64,000 nt of DNA from Stomoxys calcitrans (lineage: Eukaryota > Arthropoda > Insecta > Diptera > Muscidae), in the NCBI RefSeq assembly GCF_963082655.1, contig NC_081556.1:156800578-156864577 (forward strand). Reading direction: 5' to 3'. Shown here in pieces: positions 22,500 to 32,328 of this stretch (position 1 is the stretch's first letter; each line of letters begins with the position of its first letter). The translations under genes and the position numbers were made by a program. Under the pieces are notes generated by a model that saw only the letters and a list, made by a program, of their open reading frames with translations, made no database searches and was not told where the DNA came from.

Positions 22500-23206
22500 C
22501 GGTTGACAAATGACAACATTACGCCAAAATCTGACGAACGAATATATGGGAGCTATATCTTATTCTGAACCGATTCCGAGCAAACTTCTCAGATATTGTT
22601 ATAGTCGTCGAGGAAAGCGTTGTGCAAAATTTTGGCAAGATTGGTCAATAAATGCGCTTGCAGTGGCTCTTAAAGTGAAAATCGGGCGATATTCATATAT
22701 GACAGCTTTATCTAAATCTGGGCAGATTTCTTTGAAATTCACCAGTAATATTGAGAGTCATAACAAAATCCTTCCTGCGAAATTTCGACAGAATTGGATA
22801 ACAAATGATCACTTTTTTCCAATATTTCTCAAAATCGGACAAACGTATATATGGAAGCTATATCTAATTCTCAACCGATTCCGAGCAAACTTCTCAGATA
22901 TTGTCATAGTCGTCAAGAAAAGCGTTGTGCAAAATTTTGGCAAGATGGATCAATAAAGGCGCTTGCTGTGACTCTAGAAGTTAAAATCGGGCGATATATA
23001 TATATACGAGAGCTATATCTAAATCTGAACTGATTTCCATGAAATTCACCAGTAATATTGAGAGTCAAAAGAAAATCCCTCCACTACTGTGGTACAGGGT
23101 ATTATATCTTAGTGCATTTGTTTGTAACACCTAGAAGGAAGAGAGGAAGACCCATTGATAAATATACCGATCGACTCATAATCACTTTCTGATTCGATTT
23201 AGCTAT
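22500..23206 (+). repeat. RC array
   Basis: Two long units of about 320 bp repeat ATATGGGAGCTATATCTTAT / ATATGGAAGCTATATCTAAT, ACCGATTCCGAGCAAACTTC and AAAGCGTTGTGCAAAATTTT. The end hairpin is CTACTGTGGTACAGGGTATT (23082-23104), followed by a variant end module leading into the GTCY array. RC differs from RA and RB in words but keeps the same order of parts. Confidence 0.85.
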
Positions 23207-23221
23207 GTCCGTCTGTCTGTC

Positions 23222-23252
<31 letters not shown>

Positions 23253-23541
23253 CCGTCTGTCTGTCTGTCCGTCTGTCTGTCCGTCTGTCTGTCCGTCTGT
23301 CTGTCCGTCTGTCTGTCCGTCTGTCTGTCCGTCTGTCTGTCTGTCCGTCTGTCTGTCCGTCTGTCTGTCCGTCTGTCTGTCCGTCTGTCTGTCCGTCTGT
23401 CTGTCCGTCTGTCTGTCTGTCTGTCTGTCCGTCTGTCTGTCCGTCTGTCTGTCCGTCTGTCTGTCCGTCTGTCTGTCCGTCTGTCTGTCCGTCTGTCTGT
23501 CCGTCTGTCTGTCCGCCTGGCTCTCTGTCCGTCTGTCCGTC
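23207..23541 (+). repeat. (GTCY)n microsatellite, about 335 bp, 12-bp higher-order period
   Basis: Almost pure GTCC/GTCT. Most of it is built from a 12-base unit CCGTCTGTCTGT, that is one GTCC to two GTCT. The 115-codon frame it gives (Leu-Ser-Val-Cys/Arg repeats) is not a gene. GTCY expansion at this spot is a known property of dipteran mini-me-type elements; here it is far longer than in the other copies of the window. Confidence 0.95.
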
Positions 23542-23690
23542 TATCTCTCTAATTTGTGTACAAACTACAGGTCGCTATTTTCGTCTGATCATCTTAAAAA
23601 TTGGTACAGCTATGTTTTTCGGCCTAGAGACAAAGACTTTTGAAATTGGAAAAAGTAAGTTCAGATTTTGATAAAGCTCTCATATATGTA
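23542..23690 (+). repeat. RC module following the GTCY array (minus-type wording)
   Basis: CAAACTACAGGTCGCTATTT, ATCATCTTAAAAATTGGTAC, GTTTTTCGGCCTAGAGACAA and AGCTCTCATATATGTAAT match the same section of the RC copy at 29705-29860. Confidence 0.75.
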
Positions 23691-24180
23691 ATACTAGTCG
23701 AACCGGGCCGACTCCGCTGCGCCTTCTTTAACTCTCTAATATCCTTTTAGGATGGGGACACTTCACCCTGAATGCGGATATCGAATTCGTGCCATTGTAG
23801 CCTATGACGCTGAACGCGTTCGAATACTGACGAGAGCATCGGACAAAACGGTGTTTATTCCCTCTTAATGTTGTCGACATTTGCGAGGTAAAATGTCATG
23901 CATGGTCATTTAAAAAATTTTCCCCAAAGAAGTGTCGCACTGCGGGACGCCGTTCGGACTCGGCTATAACAAAAGGTCCCTATTCATTAAACTTGAATCG
24001 GAAAGCACTCATTGATGTGTGACAATTTGCCCCTTCTCGGTTTATGGTGGTAATGTTCTTCCTTAGGGTAATGTTTTCATTAGGGGAGGGATGGAACCTC
24101 ACACATTTCGACTCAAATATGGATATCAAATTCGTGATGCACTTATAAATCTCTTTTATTTGAGCCCCATTTTGCCATGG
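23690..24180 (-). repeat. RD tail with nested SINE
   Basis: Opens with ACTAGTCGAACCGGGCCGAC and TCCGCTGCGCCTTCTTTAAC, then CACCCTGAATGCGGATATCG (the reverse complement of 8520-8640). The nested SINE occupies 23791-24035. RD resumes with GGGGAGGGATGGAACC and ATTTGAGCCCCATTTTGCCA. Confidence 0.85.
23791..24035 (+). mobile_element. tRNA-derived SINE nested in RD (A-box-deleted subtype)
   Basis: Runs GCCATTGTAGCCTATGACGC, GCGTTCGAATACTGACGAGA, CATTTGCGAGGTAAAATGTC, GTCGCACTGCGGGACGCCGT and TCGGACTCGGCTATA, ending near ACTCATTGATGTGTGA. The B-box word GTTCGAATAC survives and the A-box part is deleted, as in the copies at 8281 and 43085. Confidence 0.85.
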
Positions 24181-24219
24181 CAAAAGACAAGTCATTGTTC
24201 AATTTGTAGCACAAAATAT

Positions 24220-25385
24220 TGTTCTTTTTGGTAGCCATATCCAAATATAGACCAATCTGAACCATATACGACACGAATGTCGAAAAGCCTTACATACGTC
24301 ACTGTGTCAAATTTCAGTGAAATCGGGTTATAAATGCGCCTTTTATAGGGCCAAGATTTTAAATCGAGGGATCGGTCTATATGACAGCTACATCCAAATA
24401 TGAACCGATCTAGGCCAAATGGGCGAGGGATATTGAAGGGCCTAACACAACTTACTATCCCAAATTTCGACGAAACCGGACAATAAATGTGACTTTTATG
24501 GGTTCAAGCCCTTAAATCGAGAGATCGGTCTATATGACAGCTATATCCAAATCTGAATCGATCTGGGCCAAATTGCAGAAAGATTTTGAAGAGCCCAAAA
24601 CATTAATTCGAGAGATCAGACTATATGGTAGCTATATCCAAATCTGGGCCGATCTGAGACAAATTGAAGAAGAATGTTGAAAGGCCAAACACAACAGACT
24701 GTCCCAAATTTCAGAGAAATCGGACATCGGAATCGGAGGATCGGTCTATATGACAGCGATATCCAAATCTGGACCGATCTGTGCCATTTTGCAGAAAGAT
24801 GTCGAGGGGCCTAACTTAACTCGCTGTCCCAAATTTTGTCGACATCGGACAATAAATGCGCCTTTTAAGGGCCCAAAACCTTAAATCGAAAGATCGGTCT
24901 ATATGGCAGCTATATCCAAATCTGGACCAATCTGTGCCATTTTGCATAAAGATGTCGGGGGGCCTAACTTAACTCACTGTCCCAATTTTGGTCGACATCG
25001 GACAATAAATGCAACTTTTATGCGCCCAAAACCTCAAATTGAGAGATCAGTCTATATGGCAGCTATATCCAAATCTGGACCTATCTAGGCCAAATTGATA
25101 AGGATGTTGACTGGCGTAACACAACTCACTGTCCCAAATTTCAACAAAATCGGATAATAAGTGGGGCTTTTATGGCCTAAGACCTTCAATCGGCGGATCG
25201 GTCTATGTGGGGCCTATATCAAGATATAGTACGATATAGCCCATCTTCGAACACAATCTGCATATGGACATGGCTAGATTGTCTTAGATTTTTACGAAGA
25301 TCAAGAAATGGATATTTCGATGCGTTGCAAATGGAATGACAAAATGATTATGTCCCCATCCTTCGGTGGTGGGTATAAAAATATT
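24220..25385 (+). repeat. RA array, seven units plus end module
   Basis: About seven units with starts such as ATCGGTCTATATGACAGC and ATCGGTCTATATGGCAGC. Spacing varies (roughly 120-180 bp) because of deletions. The end module lacks most of the GTCY block (only GACATGGCTAGATTGTCTTA is left), but the closing hairpin with CCATCCTTCGGTGGTGGGTA is intact. Confidence 0.85.
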
Positions 25386-25399
25386 AGTCAAGTAGACAA

Positions 25400-25690
25400 A
25401 TACGTCCATAGGTTAGGTTAGGTTTAAGTGGATCTGGAAAATAAAATGTTTCCTCGTTGCTATCGTTGATCCCTTTAGATCGCCTTAAAAAGCCCCGAAA
25501 CCTCCCGAATTTTCACTTTCGGTAAATCATACAAGAAATGAGAACCTAAAGTGGAACTCCTTTTGACTACCAGTGGGGTACATGCACAGTATATGTTCTA
25601 CATTCTCATCTTCTTTGATATCCCCACAGCTTCTGCTAAAGCCGTTACTTGCAACCTTCCTGTGATGGTCATAATGACTGAGACTTCAGT
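25400..25690 (-). mobile_element. LINE 3' end (C-terminus of ORF2)
   Basis: The minus frame reads SNGFSRSCGDIKEDENVEHI then LCMYPTGSQKEFHFRFSFLV and a stop. C..C.....VEH.LC..P is the zinc-knuckle-like end of jockey/R1-type ORF2 proteins. The tail then reaches TTAGGTTAGGTTAGG-type words near 25410. Confidence 0.7.
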
Positions 25691-26310
25691 TCTTTATAGC
25701 CGATCCGATCGTAATGACTGAGACGTCAGTTCTTTATAGCCCAGTCCGAACAGCTTTCCGCAGTGCAACCTCTCTTTGGGTAGAAGCCTTCATATGGCAT
25801 AGTACCCCACATTGTCGCCAGTCTTAAGATCAATACAACTTCCAAAAGATGCACACAAATGATATGCGTATGCCAAGGAAGCTTGGTAGTCGAATAGAGA
25901 AAAAGTCTATCACTACAAAGGAAATACGTGCAGTGGAAAAGAACAGCTAGTGTGAGTTGTGTTAGGCTTGTGTTAGTGTCGTGCTTAAATCGGAGACAGG
26001 TTATCGCGATATAAGTACCATCTACCAATGTATGGCCCTTGAAGCCTCCACACCTAATATGGCCGATGAGTTATTCTAACCAAATTACGAAACGCGTCCC
26101 TCAGTGGTTGGTGTGTATTGTTATCTCTAGCTTTCGTTTTGCAATGCAAAAATCTCCGATTATTGAGCTCGTTTCCAAAGAGAAACAAACGAAAAAAGGG
26201 TATAACCAGCGCTGGAAAAGTTTCTAAAGTTCTCGCCAAGATTTGAACCCCGCCGTTCAGCGTCATTGTCGGGTATGCTAGCCTCTGCGTTACAATGGCT
26301 TCGAAATTTG
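25690..26310 (-). mobile_element. SINE split by an insert of about 370 bp
   Basis: Body half at about 25730-25827 (AGTCCGAACAGCTTTCCGCA, CCCACATTGTCGCCAGTCTT) and head half at about 26197-26310 (GGTATAACCAGCGCTGG, GTTCTCGCCAAGATTTGAAC, CGTTCAGCGTCATTGTCGGG, CTAGCCTCTGCGTTACAATG). The halves join in the correct order if 25828-26196 is removed. The insert has no recognised ends. A short duplication (TAATGACTGAGACGTCAGTTCTTT-like, 25673-25735) precedes the first half. Confidence 0.75.
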
Positions 26311-26409
26311 CAAAATTAAAGTTTCCAACATTGCTTATTCACTTCTTATCAATGTTTCAATAAAATTGAGTGCTGGTTATAACTAGGCCTAGATATGGAA
26401 ATTAGACAA

Positions 26410-26415
26410 TTTATT
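26410..26415 (-). terminator. Possible polyadenylation signal for the 26449-26748 ORF
   Basis: AATAAA on the minus strand about 35 bases after the stop codon of the 99-codon ORF. Such hexamers are common by chance in AT-rich DNA, so this is weak support only. Confidence 0.25.
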
Positions 26416-26448
26416 CTCTCTTCGCTGTGTTGAAGCTCAAATCGCTTT

Positions 26449-26748
26449 CTAGACACTTTTGATGAAAAAAATCGGCATAACATTGGCAAAAGCCACTTCC
26501 GATTGTGATTGCCCATTAACAGTCGAATAGTTGATGGCACAAGCAGCATAAGGACTTTGGCCATTGGCTTGGCTGTCAAGGTTGTATCCACCACTTGCAA
26601 ATGGAGCAGTGACACCAAGGCTTTCAAGTAGTTTTTCAATTTCGAACTTTTGTGGCAAAGAAAAGTTTATCGGCACAAAAACCAACAAAACAGCCGAGGT
26701 ACAGAGGAACACAATGTAAACAACCTTGCGAAGAGATGAAAACACCAT
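26449..26748 (-). CDS. Candidate small secreted protein, 99 aa, unrecognised
   Basis: An ATG-to-stop ORF of 99 codons. Residues 8-30 (KVVYIVFLCTSAVLLVFVPI region) look like a signal peptide or membrane anchor. The rest is polar, with FEIEKLLESLGVTAPF, then a Gly/Asn/Gln-rich part (ANGQSPYAACAINYSTVNGQ) and a hydrophobic tail. The ATG follows CCTTAG, so it could open a coding exon after a 5'UTR intron. An AATAAA on the minus strand (+ strand TTTATT, 26410-26415) lies about 35 bases past the stop. I recognise no family; LPQKFEIEKLLESLGV is faintly serpin-like, but too short to claim. It sits in the presumed upstream intron of Drl-2, between SINE remnants and a LINE piece, so chance or transposon origin remains possible. 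Confidence 0.35.
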   Translation of the reverse strand: MVFSSLRKVVYIVFLCTSAVLLVFVPINFSLPQKFEIEKLLESLGVTAPFASGGYNLDSQANGQSPYAACAINYSTVNGQSQSEVAFANVMPIFFIKSV

Positions 26749-27470
26749 GCTAAGGTAATAAAAGCATCAAAAGATAGCACTGGAACTAACAAACAGCAAA
26801 AAAAAAAAAAAACAACCAGAACCAACCTACAGCAACATTGGAGTGATAAAATAAAGTGAAAAACTGTTTGGGGGGGCTTGCAGGGCACTCATAGAACATG
26901 GTACTGCCCCAACACACTCTGGCAAAAAAATAAAACGACAAATTACATTCATGGGCCAAAAGTAGACATTTTTCGTTGGAAACTTCCTATCCCAGTGGCC
27001 AAGGCAACCAAGGAAGAACAAGAAGAAGAATGCGTAATAAGGAAATGGCAGACCATGATAGAGCCAACAACAGCAGCAACAGCGACACTGCCAACACAGG
27101 AAGAAGCTGAGACAGCGACTGGCAGCCAGTCAGCCATTCAGCTAGCATGCAACAACAAGGAAGTTTTTTTTTTTTGAGAATGAATTTTTAAATGGCAACA
27201 GTTTTATAAACATTTCTCGCATGAATACAAAATAGTCTGCGAACTCGGCTAGCAGTTGGTCACAGCACGCAAAAAAAAAACACAGAAAACGACCACAACA
27301 AGGACTATTTTCAAGACAACAATGAGAAGGTGAGTTGGTAGAATGAATATTAATGAAAAAACTTGGTGGTGTCAATAAGACATTGGCGTAGGAAAAACGG
27401 CTAAATAAGCTACAGTCTTCTGTCTTGAAAGGGAAGCTTTCAACGAAGATTCTCACTATTGAGTTTGACA
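26749..27470. other. No gene recognised
   Basis: AT-rich, with a poly-A tract (26799-26812), a GGGGGGG stretch, CAGCAACAGC runs (27068-27090) and a T tract (27164-27176). Frames here are short and unsupported. Confidence 0.5.
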
Positions 27471-27762
27471 CTTGCTGATACGCGTGCCTCAGTAAGAATA
27501 CTCGCCGAAGGTGAGAGAGATCTAACGTCGAAGAACTTCAGGCATAACTCAAGTGATGCTTGAGGTTGAGACGTCTCTCCAACTGAAGGAGTACGCAATG
27601 GCGGCCTTCTCGAATATTGAAAGGGCATTTAACAACTAGGATATTGGTCGACAGTCACCGACCTGAGCAGCACGGCGAGACAGAATACGGCCAAGTTTCT
27701 TTATGGACACAATGGATGCGGTGGGCAGACTGAGAAGGGTTTGTTATTACATGTGTCTCATT
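27470..27762 (+). mobile_element. LINE fragment (RT motif A region)
   Basis: The plus frame gives LKEYAMAAFSNIERAFNN, close to the RT palm motif A of jockey/R1-like elements (FLDIEGAFNNV), with the catalytic Asp replaced by Asn. Stops and frame breaks surround it. It abuts the end of the RA array that starts at 27765. Confidence 0.7.
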
Positions 27763-27764
27763 TT

Positions 27765-29530
27765 TTATACCCACCACCGAAGGATGGGGGTATCCATTTC
27801 CGACACTATAAAGTATATATTTTCAAGATCAGCGAAAAGATCTAAGACGAACTAGCCATGTCCGTCCGTCTGTCTGTTGAAATCAAGCTACAGTCTTTAA
27901 AAATAGAGATATTGAGCTGAAATTTTGCACAGATTCTTTTTTTATCCATAAGCAGATTAAGTTCGAAGATGGGCTTTTTCGGACTGTATCTTGATATAGC
28001 CCCCATATAGACCGATCCGCTGATTTAGGGTCTTAAGCCCCTAAAAGCCACATTTATTATCCGATTTTGCTAAAATTTGGGATAGTGAGTTGTGATGGGC
28101 CCTTTGATATCCTTCTTCAATTTGGCTCAGATCGGTCCAGATTTCGATATAGCTGCCATGTAGACCGATCCGCCGATTTTGGGTCTTAGGCCCATACAAG
28201 TCACATTTATTATCCGATTTTGCTGAAATTTGGTACTCTGAGTTGTGTAAGGCCCTTCGACATCATTTTATTTATATCCTACTTCTATTTGGATCAAATC
28301 GGCCAAGATTTGGATATAGATGCCATATAGACCGATCTCTCGATTTAAGGTTTTGGGGCCATAAAAGGCGCTCTTATTGTTCGATTTTGCCAAAATTTGG
28401 GACAATAAGGTAAGTTAAACCCATCGATATACTTCTGCAGTATGGCACAGATCGGTCCAGATTTGGATATAGCTGCCATATAGACCGATCCGCCGATTTA
28501 GGATCTTAGGTCCATAAAAGCCACATTTATTTTGCTGAAATTTGGTGAGCTGTGTAAGGCCCTTTGACATCTTTCTTTAGTTTGGACTAGATCGGTGCAG
28601 ATTTGGATATAGCTGCCATATAGACCGATCTGCCGGTTTAGGGTCTTAGGCCCATAAAAGCCACATTTATTATCCGATTTTTCTGAAATTTGGGACAGTG
28701 GGTTGTTTAAGGCCCTTCGATTTCTTTCTTTAATTTGGACCAGATCGGTCCAGACTTGGATATAGCTGCCTTATAGACCGATCTGCCGGTTTAGGGTCTT
28801 AGGCCCATAAAAGCCACATTTATTATCCGATTTTGCTGAACTTTGGGACAGTGCGTTGTATTAGGCCCTTCGATATCCCTTTTCAACTTCGCCATGATCG
28901 GTCCAGATTTGGATATAGCTGTCTATAGCTGTCATATAGACAGATCATCCGATTTAGGGCCATAAAAGCCACATTTATGATCCGATTTTGCTGAAATTTG
29001 GTACTCTGATTTGTGTAAGGCCTTTCGACATACTTTTTTAACTTAGCCCAGATCGGTCCAGATATGGATATAGCTGCCATATAGACCGATCCGCCGATTT
29101 AGGGTCTTAGGACTATAAAAGCCATATTTATTATCCGATTTTGCTGAAATTTGGGGCAGTGAGTTAAGTTAAGCCCCTCGACAAATTTCTGCACCTTGGA
29201 CCAGATCGGTTTAGATTTGGATGTAGCTGCCATATAGACTGATCTCTCAATTTTAGTTTTTGGGGCCATAAAGGCGCATTTATTGTGCGATTTCTCCGAA
29301 ATTTGGGACAGTGAATTGTGTTAGGCTATTCGACATTTTTCTTCAACTCGGTCCATATCGGTCAAGATATGGATATAGCTGCCATATAGACCATTATCTC
29401 GATTTAAAGTCTTGGCCCCATAAAAGGCGCACGTATTGTCCGATTTCACTAAAATTTGACACAGTGACTTGTGTTAGGCTTTTCGACATCCGTGTTGTAT
29501 ATGGTTCAGAGCGGTTTAGTTTTAGATAAA
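27765..29530 (-). repeat. RA array, about eleven units, full end module
   Basis: In minus orientation it begins with the hairpin TATACCCACCACCGAAGGAT and GGGGGTAT, then the GTCY block (GTCCGTCCGTCTGTCTG, about 27860), and then about eleven units reading ATAGACCGATC.GCCGATTTA, GGTCTTAGGCCCATAAAAGC, CACATTTATTATCCGATTTT and GCTGAAATTTGG. The left-most units are the most alike, and divergence grows towards 29500. It is the longest single-orientation RA array in the window. Confidence 0.9.
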
Positions 29531-29544
29531 GCTACATAAAAGAC

Positions 29545-30250
29545 CAATATTTATACCCTACACCACTATTGTGGTACAGGGTATTATAACTTGGTGAATT
29601 AGTTTGTAACACCCAAAAGGAAGAGAAAGAGCCATTGATAAGTATACCGATTGACTCATAATCACTTTCTGATTTGATTTAGCTATGTCCGTCTGTCTGT
29701 CCGTCCGTCTGTCCATGTTAATTTGTGTATAACGTACAGGTCACAGTTTTCATCCGATCGTCTCCAAATTTGGTATGGGCATGTTTTTCGGCCTAGAGAC
29801 GAAGCCTATTGAAATTGGAAAAAATCGGTTCAGATTGGGATATAGCTCCCATATGTATGTTCGTCCGATTTGCAGTAATATTGCAATAAAATGGTCTTTT
29901 GTTACCTGATTTTCTCGAAATTCGGCAGTATTTTCTTGTGACTCTCGATATTACTGGCCAATTTCATGGAAATCGGTTTAGATTTAGATATAGCTGTCAT
30001 ATATGTATATCGACAGATTTTTACACCAAGAGCCACTGCAAGCGCATTATTTGACCAATCTTGCCAAAATTTAGCACAACGCTTTTCTCGACGACTACCA
30101 CATTATCTGAGAAGTTTGCTCGAAATCTGTTTAGAATTAAATACAGCTCCCATAGATATGTTAGTCAGATTTAGGGTAATTTGCCATAACGTTGTCATTT
30201 GTCAACCGCAGTTGACAAAGACACTTGACCAGGCCGTAAGTGCAGCATTA
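29545..30250 (-). repeat. RC element in minus orientation
   Basis: Starts TATACCCTACACCACTATTG, TGGTACAGGGTATTATAACT (end hairpin), then the GTCY block GTCCGTCTGTCTGTCCGTCC (29687-29712), GGTCACAGTTTTCATCCGAT, GTTTTTCGGCCTAGAGACGA, and units with CTCGAAATTCGGCAGTATTT and CAACGCTTTTCTCGACGACT. It directly follows the RA array. Confidence 0.85.
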
Positions 30251-30369
30251 GTGTAACATTTTTTTTTTTTCAGAATCAAAATCACCATTGATTTTTTTGA
30301 AATATGATTGCCATAAAAAATATTATTGTCATTTGGTAGGAAGAAAAATCGAGCTTACTGAAACTGCAA

Positions 30370-30670
30370 AATATTTTGTGTGTTGAAGCAAGTCCGAAAA
30401 AACATCTGTTGTCCTATACGCCTGGAAGACGGCTAAAGGCAATAGTATTAGATTTTAACCAAATGCCATTTGTTGGCCATATACTGCATTTGACATCAGA
30501 ATAGTGCTACTCGTATATGGTGTTGTAGTCTGGTGGACTGCAATACTATTTAATGCTCAAACGGTTTTTTGTGTATCATTGGCACATGGAGTACAACACC
30601 ATTTTACGGGCTGAATGTAATGCTACATTAAATACCTCGGAACATAGTGGTCTGTGAATTACTACCAGGG
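30370..30670 (+). mobile_element. LINE fragment (RT thumb region)
   Basis: The plus strand encodes LVYGVVVWWTAILFNAQ, then after breaks TWSTTPFYGLNVMLH and IPRNIVVCELL, the same C-terminal RT text as in the 3341-4025 copy and its family (YGVVVWW.AL, TTPT.ALN..LHL.PLD). Frameshifts and a stop are present. Confidence 0.7.
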
Positions 30671-32105
30671 CTCCAAACCTCAATGGTTAATAGTATCAAC
30701 ATTCATCCTTTTATGTACTTTCTTTCAGAATTTTAGTTTCTTTGCAACTACGCCATTGGAAAGAAATTTCATAGAATTTCTTAATTTCTTGCCTTTTGAT
30801 TTGTGACAGCTGAAGCATTTTGAGGTCTTTCAAGTCGTGTTGCAACAGTGCTACAAAGACTCCCAACTGCCAGCCTTGGCTTATAAGGCCGCTGAAATAA
30901 CATGGAATTTGTGCCGAATATCCCTGTATGTAGAGGTACTTCTGTGTGTGTGCTCGGTTTGACAAAATTGTTATTGGTTCTGTTGGGGATTTTTCGCACA
31001 AAGCAAAATCTTATAAAACTCAACAAGCGTTTTGCAACATCAAGTGTCCTTTACACAAGTTTCCAACTCGAGAGCTTGTTACGTCGTCATATTGAGCAAT
31101 TAATAAATATGAAGATGAGGAGAGGCATTGCGAGAGTGGGAGAGACAAACAGAGAGCACAAAAAGTAAAAGGAACAGCAAACAAAAAGAAAATAAATCAA
31201 ATGTCGAAAAAAGGCACACAAATTCAGTGTACGTCGGGCCTTTACAAATGGCAGTGACTGCCGCAATTGGAACAGTGGACACAAAACAGCCATCACATTC
31301 CATATAACCTGTGACGGTGAGAGAGAGAGAGCGAGAGAGGTGGACACCTCCGAGTTTTTTTTTTTTTTTTTTTTTTGCAAAAAGTCGTCAAAATATGAAA
31401 ATTCTTAATTATATTTATAGCCATTTGCCCTGTTTCGTGTAGGCAATCAGTGTTGGCATTTCTTTTATCGCAGTCCATAAATCACCAATTATTGTTGTTG
31501 TGTAGGAAAAGTAAGTGTCGACCAGGGCGGTATAGAACATTACAACACTGATTACAATGCGGGGGCTTTGGAATGACTACTTCCGCTACAATAATTTGCA
31601 CGCGAAAGCGGATAAATTTCGCTAATTTTATGACCTTGTAAATGGGGATAAGAACAAAATCGTTTGCTTTCGACTTGATTTCTTAGTGTAGGATTACTTC
31701 AAATCACAAATACATATGAATGAAAATTAAAGAGGAGTTGAGACGATTCAAACATTGCCATAAGTTGTTAAAATTACATAACTTCTAAACGTGGCAGGAC
31801 TTTGGCTATTTTTAGCACTAAAAGCAAACAATTCTCAATTAAATTCAATTGTTAAGTATTTTTAGGGTCTCTTTACTTGAACACGAAAAAAATGATAAAA
31901 AACGCACACACGAAAAGGCAAGGACAACTTTATTTTTTTTTTTTATAAATATATACAACGTTTGCATTGGCTAGCTACTGTGGCCAGAATGAATGAAGAA
32001 ATAGGAATAGGAAGGCCAACATTGTGGTATCCAAAATCCCATTTACCTTTCCTATCGACCTACGCTAATAGGAAGTGTAAAATTTCAAACGCCTAGCTTG
32101 ACTTT
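30671..32105. other. Mostly unique DNA, no gene recognised
   Basis: Includes a GA run (31319-31339) and 22 consecutive T (31355-31376). Several 60-95-codon frames overlap on both strands without a recognisable domain. Confidence 0.5.
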
Positions 32106-32109
32106 TACG

Positions 32110-32328
32110 AAAGTTATCGTAGGATGGGCGGTATACTTATCTAGTCATTCTGTTTGTAGCACCTCGAAATATTGATGTGCAACCCCATAAAGTATTTATA
32201 TTTCTGATCGTCTAGATAATCTTAGTCGATCTAGCTATGTCCGTCCGTCCCTCGGTCCGACCGCCTGTCGAAATTATTCTCATTGACGTAGTTTGGTGAT
32301 TGCAAATGGGCCAATCTTATATATAACA
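32110..32328 (-). repeat. RB end module only (minus)
   Basis: GTAGGATGGGCGGTATACTT, CACCTCGAAATATTGATGTG, CCATAAAGTATTTATATTTC and GTCCGTCCGTCCCTCGGTCC, ending in the first unit. It is truncated where the next RB element (plus) begins with ACAAGTAAAAGCGTGC, so two RB copies meet end to end in opposite orientation. Confidence 0.8.

Noticed and set aside
23205..23552. 115-codon frame of Leu-Ser-Val-Cys/Arg repeats
   Set aside because: Translation of the (GTCY)n microsatellite; a tetramer repeat read in frame gives a periodic peptide without stops.
25410..25425. TTAGG telomere-like repeat
   Set aside because: Only three TTAGG-type words (GGTTAGGTTAGGTT), dipterans lack TTAGG telomeres, and this word is common in the tails of insect LINEs such as the one here.
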